A stretch of 15,257 nt of DNA from JBMOLK01 sp049325575 (GTDB lineage: Bacteria; Bacillota; Clostridia; Acetivibrionales; Acetivibrionaceae), in the NCBI GenBank assembly GCA_049325575.1, contig JBMOLK010000113.1:1-15257 (forward strand), in the 5' to 3' direction. A program made the translations under genes and the position numbers. Below the pieces are notes generated by a model. The model ran no database searches and had not been told where the DNA came from. It saw only the letters and a list, made by a program, of their open reading frames with translations. This document shows positions 1-6,712 of this stretch, one piece after another (position 1 is the stretch's first letter; every line of letters starts with the position of its first letter).

Positions 1-56
1 GTATATAGATATAGGTATATAGATATAGGTATATAGATATAGGTATATAAATATAG
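1..56. repeat. 14 bp AT-rich tandem repeat, at least 4 copies
   Basis: Four consecutive copies of the unit GTATATAGATATAG occupy 1-14, 15-28, 29-42 and 43-56. The first three are identical and the fourth has one G-to-A change. The array begins at the window edge, so its true length is unknown. It abuts the pgsA stop codon (57-59, minus strand), so it lies at the 3' end of the rimO-pgsA transcript. The period of 14 is not a multiple of 3 and no spacers separate the units, so it is a simple tandem repeat (minisatellite) rather than coding sequence or a CRISPR array. Confidence 0.9.
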
Positions 57-674
57 TTATTTATTATAGTCAATAACATCCGCATTCTTTACGATGTAGT
101 CATAAGCTGAATATATTGTTGCAACAACAGCAGCTGTCATTAAATACCTGTCAAATGGGAAATCCACCCAGTACTTAATAGGATAATTTTTCATGAGTAC
201 AGCCATTATGGCGACAATCTGGGTTATAGTCTTGATTTTCCCCCATTTGCTTGCTGCAATAACCCTTCCCTCACTTGCTGCAACCAACCTTAACCCGGTA
301 ATAAGAAATTCTCTGCCAATTATTACCGTAGCAGCCCATGAAGTAAGTTCACCTCTTTCTACAAGCGCAATTAAAGCAGCTGTGACTAGAAGTTTATCTG
401 CTATAGGGTCTAAAAACTTTCCGAAATTGGTTATCTGCTTTCTCTTTCTTGCTATATACCCGTCCAAACCGTCAGTAATTGCTGCAATAAAGAACAAAAG
501 AGCAGCAATATAACTACCATAACCAAAAATATAATTATTTACAGCTTCCAACTGGGGATGAATAAATTGAAGCCATCTGCTGTCCACTATCCATTCCGGA
601 ATTGGAATAATAATCAGCATAAAAACAGGTACTAAAAATATTCTCGATAATGTAATTTTATTTGGAAGATTCAT
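57..674 (-). CDS. pgsA: CDP-diacylglycerol--glycerol-3-phosphate 3-phosphatidyltransferase (PgsA)
   Basis: A 205-residue integral membrane enzyme that joins CDP-diacylglycerol and glycerol-3-phosphate to make phosphatidylglycerol phosphate, the committed step to phosphatidylglycerol and cardiolipin. The complete CDP-alcohol phosphatidyltransferase signature is visible: D68-G-x-D71-G-x2-A-R76-x8-G85-x3-D89-x3-D93, with all four metal/substrate aspartates. Hydrophobic segments lie near residues 8-27, 52-67, 95-105, 115-133, 150-161 and 178-192. Length is normal for the family. The ATG at 672-674 has the SD AGGAGAGG seven bases upstream and sits inside the 3' end of rimO (17 bp overlap), so translation is probably coupled. 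A rimO-pgsA pair is common in Firmicutes. Other CDP-alcohol transferases, such as phosphatidylserine synthase, are less likely because the N-terminal NLPNKITLSR is typical of PgsA. Confidence 0.95.
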   Translation of the reverse strand: MNLPNKITLSRIFLVPVFMLIIIPIPEWIVDSRWLQFIHPQLEAVNNYIFGYGSYIAALLFFIAAITDGLDGYIARKRKQITNFGKFLDPIADKLLVTAALIALVERGELTSWAATVIIGREFLITGLRLVAASEGRVIAASKWGKIKTITQIVAIMAVLMKNYPIKYWVDFPFDRYLMTAAVVATIYSAYDYIVKNADVIDYNK

Positions 675-2016
675 TTACAACCTCTCCTATTAAATCATAT
701 TCATCTGTATTTAGTATCCTAACATCTACAAATTCACCGGTTTTAAGGGGCTCGATGCTTGTAAAGTATATTGAGCCGTCAATATCAGGTGCCTCTGCAT
801 AGGTTCTGCCGTGGTAAAAAATACCATCTTCCGAAACACCTTCTACCAAAGTCCTATAAATCTTATCTAATCTTTTTTGGTTTTTTTCATAAGTTATTTC
901 CTTTTGCAGCTGCATTATATCATTTCTTCTTGATTCCTTAACGCTTTTTTTAATATGTGGTTTTATATCATAGGCTGGTGTCCCTTCCTCCTTGGAGTAT
1001 GCAAAAACCCCCAGTCTGTCAAATTCAAATTTTTTTACAAAATCATATAAAGCTTTGAAGTCCTTCTCATCTTCTCCAGGAAATCCAACAATCAAGGAAG
1101 TACGTATAACTATATCCGGTATTCTGGCTTTTAATTTGGTCAGTAAGTCCCCAACACCAGCGCTTGTTCCCCTTCTTCCCATAAGCTTCAAAATTTTATC
1201 GCTTACATGTTGAATTGGAATATCCAGGTACTTTAATACCTTATTATTACCAGCAATCTCATCTATCAAGTCATCATCAATTTCTTCCGGGTAACAATAA
1301 AGAAGTCTTATCCACTCTATGCCCTGAATCCGGCTGATTTCCCTTATCAAATGAACTAATCTCTTTTCTTTATATATATCCTTGCCATAGCTTGTAACAT
1401 CCTGTGCTACAAGGATAACTTCCTTAGCCCCTCTTTCTGCAAGAAGCTGGGCTTCGCATATAATATCCTCAATACTCCTGCTCCTGTAAGGTCCCCTTAG
1501 AGAAGGGATGATACAGTAGGTGCAACAGTTATCGCACCCTTCAGCTATCTTTAGATAAACATATCCACTTTTTGTTGAAATCAAACGTTCACCTTTTAAA
1601 TATTGAATGCTGTCCAAATTGTCATGAAATACAGCTTTTTCTTCAGTACCTGCCTTTTTATAGCCATAAGCCTCGTCAATAATCCTGGCTATTTCACCAT
1701 AGCCACCTGTACCGATAACAGCATCCACTTCAGGAATTTCATTTAATATCTCGTCCTTATACCTTTGGGCAAGACATCCCACAACGATAAGAAGCTCACA
1801 ATTCCTTTCCTTAAACTCTGCCATTTCCAGTATGGTATTTATTGATTCTTCTTTTGCAGACTCAATAAAGCCGCATGTATTAACAATAATAACATTGGCA
1901 GCTTCCTTATCGGCTGTTATCTCATAATCATTCTTCTTTAGTAGGCCCAGCATTATTTCACTGTCAACAAGGTTTTTAGGACACCCTAGTGAAACAACAC
2001 CTATCTTTTTATTCAA
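658..2016 (-). CDS. rimO: Ribosomal protein S12 methylthiotransferase RimO (radical SAM)
   Basis: This enzyme adds a methylthio group to an aspartate of ribosomal protein S12 using two [4Fe-4S] clusters and S-adenosylmethionine. With the TTG start the protein has 452 residues, normal for RimO. The N-terminal MTTase domain carries cluster cysteines C12 (in VSLGCPKN, the RimO-type signature), C48 and C81. The radical SAM motif CxxxCxxC is at C161, C165 and C168. DIPIQH lies at 265-270 and a C-terminal TRAM domain spans about 382-449. The longest frame starts at a GTG (2023-2025), but that GTG lies inside the Shine-Dalgarno AGAGGTG (2023-2029). The SD is spaced six bases from the TTG at 2014-2016, giving the typical N-terminus MNKKIGVVSLG, so TTG is preferred. 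A close relative, the tRNA methylthiotransferase MiaB/MtaB, is less likely given GCPKN. Confidence 0.95.
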   Translation of the reverse strand: MNKKIGVVSLGCPKNLVDSEIMLGLLKKNDYEITADKEAANVIIVNTCGFIESAKEESINTILEMAEFKERNCELLIVVGCLAQRYKDEILNEIPEVDAVIGTGGYGEIARIIDEAYGYKKAGTEEKAVFHDNLDSIQYLKGERLISTKSGYVYLKIAEGCDNCCTYCIIPSLRGPYRSRSIEDIICEAQLLAERGAKEVILVAQDVTSYGKDIYKEKRLVHLIREISRIQGIEWIRLLYCYPEEIDDDLIDEIAGNNKVLKYLDIPIQHVSDKILKLMGRRGTSAGVGDLLTKLKARIPDIVIRTSLIVGFPGEDEKDFKALYDFVKKFEFDRLGVFAYSKEEGTPAYDIKPHIKKSVKESRRNDIMQLQKEITYEKNQKRLDKIYRTLVEGVSEDGIFYHGRTYAEAPDIDGSIYFTSIEPLKTGEFVDVRILNTDEYDLIGEVVNESSK

Positions 2017-2058
2017 AGTCCACACCTCTATGTCAATTAATATTTAATATTCAATAAC

Positions 2059-2087
2059 ATTATTCACTGTTAAAAATAAATTGTCAA
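2059..2087 (-). promoter_or_regulatory. Sigma-A-type promoter for rimO-pgsA
   Basis: On the minus strand a perfect -35 TTGACA (2082-2087) is followed after exactly 17 bases by AATAAT (2059-2064), five of six matches to the -10 consensus. The -35 overlaps the TGA stop of the upstream coiled-coil gene (2084-2086). Transcription would start near 2052, giving a leader of about 35 bases before the rimO TTG. Prediction from consensus only. Confidence 0.6.
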
Positions 2088-2335
2088 TTACTTTTTATAA
2101 GTTCTTCGGGTATCAGTTTTTCTGCTTTGCCAATGAGTTCCTCAATTTCACTTTTAAGCTTTCCTATCTCGCTTTCAAGATCCTCCGGCTTTATCCCAAG
2201 CTCCTTAAGCTCGTTTAGAATCTCATCTCTTTGTTTGTTAAGCTGCTCTAAGCGTGCTTCTGCTCTGATTCTTAAGTTTTTTGCCTTGTCCAGGTTTTCC
2301 TTTATCTGATTTAATTTTTTATCATAGTCAGACAT
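2084..2335 (-). CDS. Small coiled-coil protein of unknown function
   Basis: I do not recognise this 83-residue protein by family. It is strongly charged and almost wholly helical. One heptad-rich coil spans about residues 4-46, a probable break falls at the GIKPED segment (47-52), and a second coil spans 53-76, consistent with a helical hairpin. There is no cysteine, signal peptide or membrane segment. Its ATG overlaps the TGA of the Rad50-like gene by one base (TGATG). A strong SD, GAGGAGG, seven to eight bases upstream is formed by the last codons (EEV) of that gene, so translation is almost certainly coupled. I infer a physical or functional partnership with the Rad50-like protein, possibly packing against its coil, but nothing in the sequence proves it. 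Confidence 0.8.
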   Translation of the reverse strand: MSDYDKKLNQIKENLDKAKNLRIRAEARLEQLNKQRDEILNELKELGIKPEDLESEIGKLKSEIEELIGKAEKLIPEELIKSN

Positions 2336-3786
2336 CAGTGTACCTCCTCATAATGCCTAATTATACTGCTAAGCTTATCCTCTCCGATAACACTGTCACA
2401 TAAAGGACACTTTCCTTTTTCCCTTAAAAGCTTAACATACCCTTTTAATAAACTTTCTATTTCTTTTTTGTTGGTATCCAAAAACTTATGTCCTTCCTTT
2501 ATATAGTTCACGTTTATGGAATAACTCTCCTTTGAAGCCTCAAGCTTTAGTACCAGATCACTTTTTTCCACTATAATGTCTATGAGACTTTGGGCCTCCT
2601 TTGCATTATCACATACAGAAATAATTTTCTTTGCTTTTAAAATCTCTTTGTCATAGGAAAGAAGTTTATCTGCCGCCGCCATAAGCTTAGTCTTCCTTAT
2701 ATCATTATCGCCAATGTTTTTTATCAGCATATCAAGATTCTTGATCTTTTCGGTTTTATGAAGTATATCCCGGGCCTTCTCAAGCTCCTTGTCTATGCCG
2801 TTTAATACTAAAGCGGCTCTTTTCATTTTTTCATATACCAATGACTTTTCATATACAGCTTTTATAAGGTTAATCCCATAATTTACCTCATCTGTCTCCT
2901 TAAGAACATTATTCATATCTTCAATACTACCTGCAATATCCCCTATCTTCTTTTGGATACCCTCCAGCATATTTAACCTGGATAAACTAAACTTAGCGTC
3001 ACTTAAATATATCTCACTTTCATCAACTTTGGCAAGCATTGCAAGGTTATTTTTTACTTTTGTATATTCATGGTCTACATTCTCCAAATCACGCTTTTTA
3101 CTTTCCAAGCTTTCTGCCTTGCCAAGGAAAGCCTCTATATCTCCTATAACACTCCGGGATTCTTCAAGCTTTTCCTCCAGCTTATCCAAGTCTTTATATT
3201 CTTCAAGTTTGTCGTTTACAGCTTCAAGCTCATCGCTAACCCTCTCCCGGGTCTGACTTTCCCTTCTTAGATCGGTAACACTATCTCTTATGGATTTATC
3301 TATGACATGAAGGCCTGTAAGCCTCCCTATAGCTTTTGCGCGTAGAGCACCCGACTCGGATATAAGAAAGGGGCCCTCCAGCTGCTCTCCGATATTAAGA
3401 CTTGAGCTTATATCCGTATCAAGCATGACCTTTGGAATTCCATGAGCTTTTATTACTTCATAGGGCACATCATTCCCAAAGCCTTCAAATATACTTGAAC
3501 TGCCTTCAGGATCAGTCAGTACATACCTGTTCTTGCTGGGTGTTCTTTCCCTGGTTATACTAAAGCCGTTACTAAGCTCCAATGTAACCCTTGCAGAACT
3601 AGTTCCCTGCCTGATGAATTCACTTCCTCTTGGCTCATTATAGAGGACCCATTTTATAGCTCTTATAATGGAAGACTTACCCTGATCGGAGGGCCCTACA
3701 ATAACATTTAGTCCTTTGGAAAAAGCAAGCACCGTATTTTCATGTGATTGGAAATTCTCGATCCTGACTTTATCTATTCTAATCAT
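2335..3786 (-). CDS. Rad50/SbcC-like half-ATPase: N-terminal lobe, coiled coil and terminal zinc-hook motif
   Basis: A 483-residue SMC/Rad50-family protein. The N-terminal lobe starts with the family's typical IENFQSHENT. It has a Walker A, G31-PSDQGK-S38, and a Q-loop/early-coil region resembling Rad50 at residues 134-165 (Q135 within EQLEGPF). Long heptad-rich helices follow from about 170 to 455, then C460-P-L-C463, matching a Rad50 zinc hook, and the protein ends only 20 residues later. The second half of a normal Rad50 or SbcC (returning coil, ABC signature LSGG, Walker B, D-loop) is not in this frame or in the next gene. The ATG overlaps the stop of the SbcD-like gene by four bases (ATGA) and has the SD GGTGA. 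Likely role: DNA end or repair processing with that nuclease. ATPase competence alone is doubtful. Confidence 0.85.
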   Translation of the reverse strand: MIRIDKVRIENFQSHENTVLAFSKGLNVIVGPSDQGKSSIIRAIKWVLYNEPRGSEFIRQGTSSARVTLELSNGFSITRERTPSKNRYVLTDPEGSSSIFEGFGNDVPYEVIKAHGIPKVMLDTDISSSLNIGEQLEGPFLISESGALRAKAIGRLTGLHVIDKSIRDSVTDLRRESQTRERVSDELEAVNDKLEEYKDLDKLEEKLEESRSVIGDIEAFLGKAESLESKKRDLENVDHEYTKVKNNLAMLAKVDESEIYLSDAKFSLSRLNMLEGIQKKIGDIAGSIEDMNNVLKETDEVNYGINLIKAVYEKSLVYEKMKRAALVLNGIDKELEKARDILHKTEKIKNLDMLIKNIGDNDIRKTKLMAAADKLLSYDKEILKAKKIISVCDNAKEAQSLIDIIVEKSDLVLKLEASKESYSINVNYIKEGHKFLDTNKKEIESLLKGYVKLLREKGKCPLCDSVIGEDKLSSIIRHYEEVH

Positions 3787-4772
3787 TCTTCTTCACCAGC
3801 CATAGAAAAACTCTCCCTGGCCATGGCTATCCTCCTTAAGGCCTCTTCCTTAACTTCAGAGCTAAGTTCCTGGTTTGATGCTATTTCTTCAATTATTTGA
3901 GCTATATCTATTTTCCTGTATTCACCGGATGCTGCAATACCCTGATAAAACTGGTGCAGCTTTAGGTTTCTGTCTTTGGATATTTCAAGCTTTTCCCTGT
4001 CCAATACTTCATCTCCGGGAAGAGCAGATTTTAATTCTATCTCACGCACAAGGATCTCTTTCCCAAACTCCACATACACAACCTGGGGCTTTCTGCTTAT
4101 TTCAGCCAGGCTGTTGGATATTCTTACAATGCTTCCCGGATTTATAAAATACCTGGCATCTACCTTCTTAACGCCAAAGCCGCTATGATAGTGTCCTGCG
4201 AAGGTTATATCCGCCTCTGTATCCTTCAAGTCATCCAGTAATGTGTACTGAATTCCTTCATAAAACGGTCTTAACAAGAGCATTCCATGAACAATGTTTA
4301 CAGCATAGTCTACATCCTTGCGCTTTCTAACAACATAATACCTTTTATAGTTTTCACCATCAATATCATAATTATATGACTTTCCAGTCAATTGTACAGT
4401 TATTTCTCCCTTTTTTAAAATTATTTCTTCATCGTACTGGATAAGCTTGACGATTCCAGTACCTTCAAGAAGGCCTAACATGGTCCTTCCCACAGTATCA
4501 GGATTGTGACCGTATATATCATGGTTTCCTGCTATTGTATATACAGGCTTGTCAAAGCTTTTTACGATAATTGCAAACTCTCTTACTATGGCAGGAGAAA
4601 TATCCGGCCTGTCAAACCAATCTCCCCCATGCAGTATATAGTCCACACCTAACTCATCCGACATATTCTTAATTTCCCGGAATTTATTTTTGAGTGTCTC
4701 ATAAAAATTGTCTTTTCTGTTTTTTGGTGTTGTTCCTCTAATATGTGAATCTGTAAAAAATAGAAACTTCAT
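3783..4772 (-). CDS. SbcD/Mre11-like metallophosphoesterase (probable DNA exonuclease)
   Basis: A 329-residue calcineurin-like phosphoesterase. All metal-binding motifs are present in order: D8-x-H10 (FTDSH), G50-D51 (GGDWFD), G82-N-H-D85, H162 (VHG) and G193-H-Y-H196. This is the di-metal site of the SbcD/Mre11 nucleases. The roughly 90 residues after NPGS (211-214) form a charged, partly helical C-terminal region where Mre11 proteins bind Rad50. The open frame extends 22 codons upstream to a TTG, but that extension has no SD and MKFLFFTDSH is the usual family start, so the ATG at 4770-4772 is chosen; its own SD (GGGA) is weak. It overlaps the Rad50-like gene by 4 bp, as sbcD does with sbcC in many genomes. 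Specific substrate unknown; a general phosphodiesterase is the alternative. Confidence 0.85.
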   Translation of the reverse strand: MKFLFFTDSHIRGTTPKNRKDNFYETLKNKFREIKNMSDELGVDYILHGGDWFDRPDISPAIVREFAIIVKSFDKPVYTIAGNHDIYGHNPDTVGRTMLGLLEGTGIVKLIQYDEEIILKKGEITVQLTGKSYNYDIDGENYKRYYVVRKRKDVDYAVNIVHGMLLLRPFYEGIQYTLLDDLKDTEADITFAGHYHSGFGVKKVDARYFINPGSIVRISNSLAEISRKPQVVYVEFGKEILVREIELKSALPGDEVLDREKLEISKDRNLKLHQFYQGIAASGEYRKIDIAQIIEEIASNQELSSEVKEEALRRIAMARESFSMAGEEE

Positions 4773-4807
4773 AGTAATTCCCACTTTCCAAAAAACTTTA
4801 AGGTATG

Positions 4808-4838
4808 AATATACATATAGATAATATTGTATTTTCAA
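4808..4838 (-). promoter_or_regulatory. Weak candidate promoter upstream of the metallophosphoesterase gene
   Basis: On the minus strand TTGAAA (4833-4838, five of six) and TATATT (4808-4813, five of six) are separated by 19 bases, longer than the optimum. They lie in the 78 bp gap between the phosphatase gene and the metallophosphoesterase gene, 36 bases before the latter's ATG. The region is very AT-rich, so chance matches are likely. Confidence 0.25.
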
Positions 4839-4850
4839 GGGTTATATAAA

Positions 4851-5537
4851 TCAATTATTCTTTCTCTCATTATATTTCTTAATATACTCACTCCACCATT
4901 CCTGGTTTTCTATGGTACTTAACTCCCTTCCAAGGTGTGAAGCGTCTCCTTCCAATACAACATTAAACCTGCCATCTTCATGATCAACAATTGTAACCGA
5001 AGTATTATCATACCACTTGATGTTTATCATCTCTTCAAGATCATAACCGAAAAACCGGCACATTAAAGATCTTATTGCAGTGCCGTGAGTTACAATGCAT
5101 ATATTTTTACCCTTGTTGTTATCTATAATATATATTACTTCGTCAATGAGTCTTTTTTGGAATTCCTCCATGGTTTCACCATTTGGCATCCTGTGTGCAT
5201 GAGGCTTATTCTCCCATGTATGATACTCTTGGGGCCACAAACCCGGAAGGTCCTCCCACCTTTTGCCTTCCCAGTCTCCTCCGTTGATTTCCTTAAGCTT
5301 GTCTGTCCTTATAATAGGAAGGTTCTTAATGTCTGCTATATACTGTGCAGTCTGCAAGGTTCTTCTCATACTGCTGGAGTAGATAAGGTCAATATCCATA
5401 TCTTTAAGCCGCTCTGCAGCCAACCTTGCCTGAGCATGTCCCTTTTCAGTAATATTGGCATCCGTCCAGCCGTGAAATACCCTGTTTAAGTTACCTTCCG
5501 CCTCTGCATGGCGTACGAAAATAAGTCTGGTCTTCAC
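4851..5537 (-). CDS. Histidine phosphatase / phosphoglycerate mutase family protein
   Basis: A 228-residue member of histidine phosphatase branch 1. The phosphohistidine motif V8-R9-H10 is followed by E14-G15-N16. R59 lies in SSSMRRTLQTA, the catalytic acid candidate is E83 in LKEINGGDWEG, and the second histidine is H151 in VTHG. The family includes cofactor-dependent phosphoglycerate mutases, broad phosphatases (PhoE) and alpha-ribazole phosphatase (CobC); the sequence does not decide between them, and the length and GGDWEG motif fit a phosphatase best. The C-terminus holds an unusual EWW (213-215). The longest frame runs 38 codons further upstream, but the GTG at 5535-5537 has a good SD, AGGTGA, five bases away and gives the standard N-terminus, so it is chosen. 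It lies in the same orientation as the pyr operon, but hairpins separate the two. Confidence 0.85.
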   Translation of the reverse strand: MKTRLIFVRHAEAEGNLNRVFHGWTDANITEKGHAQARLAAERLKDMDIDLIYSSSMRRTLQTAQYIADIKNLPIIRTDKLKEINGGDWEGKRWEDLPGLWPQEYHTWENKPHAHRMPNGETMEEFQKRLIDEVIYIIDNNKGKNICIVTHGTAIRSLMCRFFGYDLEEMINIKWYDNTSVTIVDHEDGRFNVVLEGDASHLGRELSTIENQEWWSEYIKKYNERKNN

Positions 5538-5645
5538 ACTAGTCACCTGCTTTAAGTTTATTGGAACTTTGATATAGATTGCTTTATAAGCCAACTCTAT
5601 TTCAAAATCCGGTTTATATATTAATAGGCATATTTTGTATGTTTT

Positions 5646-5684
5646 AAACAAAAATATGCGGCTTTTATCAAACTTGTATAAGCC
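5646..5684 (-). terminator. Candidate intrinsic terminator after pyrD
   Basis: On the minus strand GGCTT (5680-5684) pairs with AAGCC (5660-5664) around a 15-base loop that can add two or three inner pairs. Five bases later comes TTTTTGTTT (5646-5654). The stem is short, so the prediction is weak. A second AT-rich inverted repeat (GCATATTTT, 5628-5636, against its complement at 5651-5659) overlaps the T-tract. If functional, it would end the pyr transcript before the phosphatase gene. Confidence 0.35.
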
Positions 5685-5690
5685 AATTTA

Positions 5691-5791
5691 TAGAGATCGA
5701 ACTGTAAAAGTAGATAAACAAGATAGGCCCGCCATTTGTATCAAATTAGCGGAGCGAATTATATGTTTATCTTTATAGTTCGTTATCTCTA
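5691..5791. mobile_element. MITE-like palindromic element with flanking ATTTA direct repeats
   Basis: Arms 5691-5720 and 5764-5791 form a stem of about 26 pairs. 5691-5697 pairs with 5785-5791, 5698-5708 with 5772-5782 (one G-U pair) and 5713-5720 with 5764-5771. There is a 2-base bulge at 5783-5784 and a 4-base bulge at 5709-5712. The inner 43 bases contain a second hairpin: CCGC (5729-5732) with GCGG (5749-5752), and ATTTG (5734-5738) with CAAAT (5742-5746). Pairing stops exactly at 5691/5791, and ATTTA occurs immediately outside both ends (5686-5690 and 5792-5796). The layout of inverted termini plus a 5 bp (or 6 bp) target duplication fits a small non-autonomous insertion. It has no coding capacity. 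It could instead be a structured RNA; no matching transposase is in the window. Confidence 0.55.
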
Positions 5792-6712
5792 ATTTAGCTG
5801 TAACTTTCCTATTATTTCATAAACAGTATCATAGTTATACATTTTAAGGTAATTTTCTATTCCATTAACAACATCAATACATGCAGAAGGATTTATAAAA
5901 TTGGCTGTTCCAACCATGACAGCACTTGCTCCGGCAAGCATAAACTCTAAAGCATCATCCCCAGTGCTGATTCCACCCATACCAATTACAGGTATCTTCA
6001 CTGCACAAGAGACCTGGTAAACCATTCTCACTGCAACAGGCTTTACAGCAGGGCCCGAAAGACCGCCTGTATTATTGGCAAGTATGGGTTTTCTCCTGTG
6101 TATATCAATTGCCATACCTGTAATAGTATTTATGAGGGAAACTGCATCGGCTCCTTCCGCTTCGGCCGCCATAGCTATTTCTGTGATATCGGTTACGTTT
6201 GGAGTCAGTTTGACAATAAGGGGCTTTTTGCAAAAAGACCTTACCTGTCTGGTTATTTCGGTTATACCTGCTACAGTATTTCCAAAAGAAACACAGCCCT
6301 TCTTAACATTAGGGCATGAAACATTAAGTTCTACAGCATCAATATCTGCACCGGAGAGCATCTCTGCCATTTTGCAGTAATCTTCAATAGTATTCCCGGC
6401 TATATTTGCAATAATGAGAGTATCATACTTTCTCAAAAAAGGTATCTCTTCCTCCATGAAAGCTTTAACTCCGGGATTCTGAAGTCCGACACTGTTTAGA
6501 ATACCTGCAGGAGTCTCGGCAATCCTAGGAGGCTTGTTACCCTGTCTTGGTTCTAATGTAAGACCTTTTACCGATATACCACCCAACATATTAAGATCAA
6601 TATAATCCCTAAACTCCCTTCCGAATCCAAAAGTTCCAGATGCGGCAATAACCGGATTTTTAAGCTTTAATCCTGCTATATCAACACTTAAATCAATCAC
6701 TTTATCAGTCAT
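5789..6712 (-). CDS. pyrD: Dihydroorotate dehydrogenase B (NAD+), catalytic subunit
   Basis: This FMN enzyme oxidises dihydroorotate to orotate and, in the class 1B form, passes electrons through PyrK to NAD+. The 307-residue protein shows N19-P-V-I-A-A-S-G-T-F near the FMN pocket, catalytic-base cysteine C133 in NVSCPNVK, K168 in VKLTPN, N195-T in LINT, and the FMN-phosphate loops GMGG (244-247) and MVGT (266-269). The frame can start at a TTG one codon earlier, but the ATG at 6710-6712 has the SD GAGGTGA six bases away. It overlaps pyrK by 8 bp, which suggests coupled production of the two subunits. Its TAG stop (5789-5791) is contributed by the palindromic element that follows; without the element the frame would run five more codons. 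Confidence 0.96.
   Translation of the reverse strand: MTDKVIDLSVDIAGLKLKNPVIAASGTFGFGREFRDYIDLNMLGGISVKGLTLEPRQGNKPPRIAETPAGILNSVGLQNPGVKAFMEEEIPFLRKYDTLIIANIAGNTIEDYCKMAEMLSGADIDAVELNVSCPNVKKGCVSFGNTVAGITEITRQVRSFCKKPLIVKLTPNVTDITEIAMAAEAEGADAVSLINTITGMAIDIHRRKPILANNTGGLSGPAVKPVAVRMVYQVSCAVKIPVIGMGGISTGDDALEFMLAGASAVMVGTANFINPSACIDVVNGIENYLKMYNYDTVYEIIGKLQLN

Noticed and set aside
1..56. Possible CRISPR array
   Set aside because: The 14 bp units are contiguous with no unique spacers and are too short and AT-rich for CRISPR repeats.
2014..2036. Second TTGACA with AATAAA 17 bases downstream as a rimO promoter
   Set aside because: Its -10 would lie inside the rimO coding sequence after the start codon, so it cannot drive full-length rimO.
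2084..3786. Frameshift splitting a full SbcC into two frames
   Set aside because: The downstream 83-residue frame has its own strong SD and ATG, contains no Walker B or signature motif, and is followed at once by the rimO promoter. The missing half (a C-lobe plus coil) would not fit in the space.
5691..5791. Integron attC site or a known riboswitch
   Set aside because: The palindrome lacks the conserved attC core at its ends, and I recognise no riboswitch consensus. Its position after a stop codon and the flanking direct repeats fit an insertion better.
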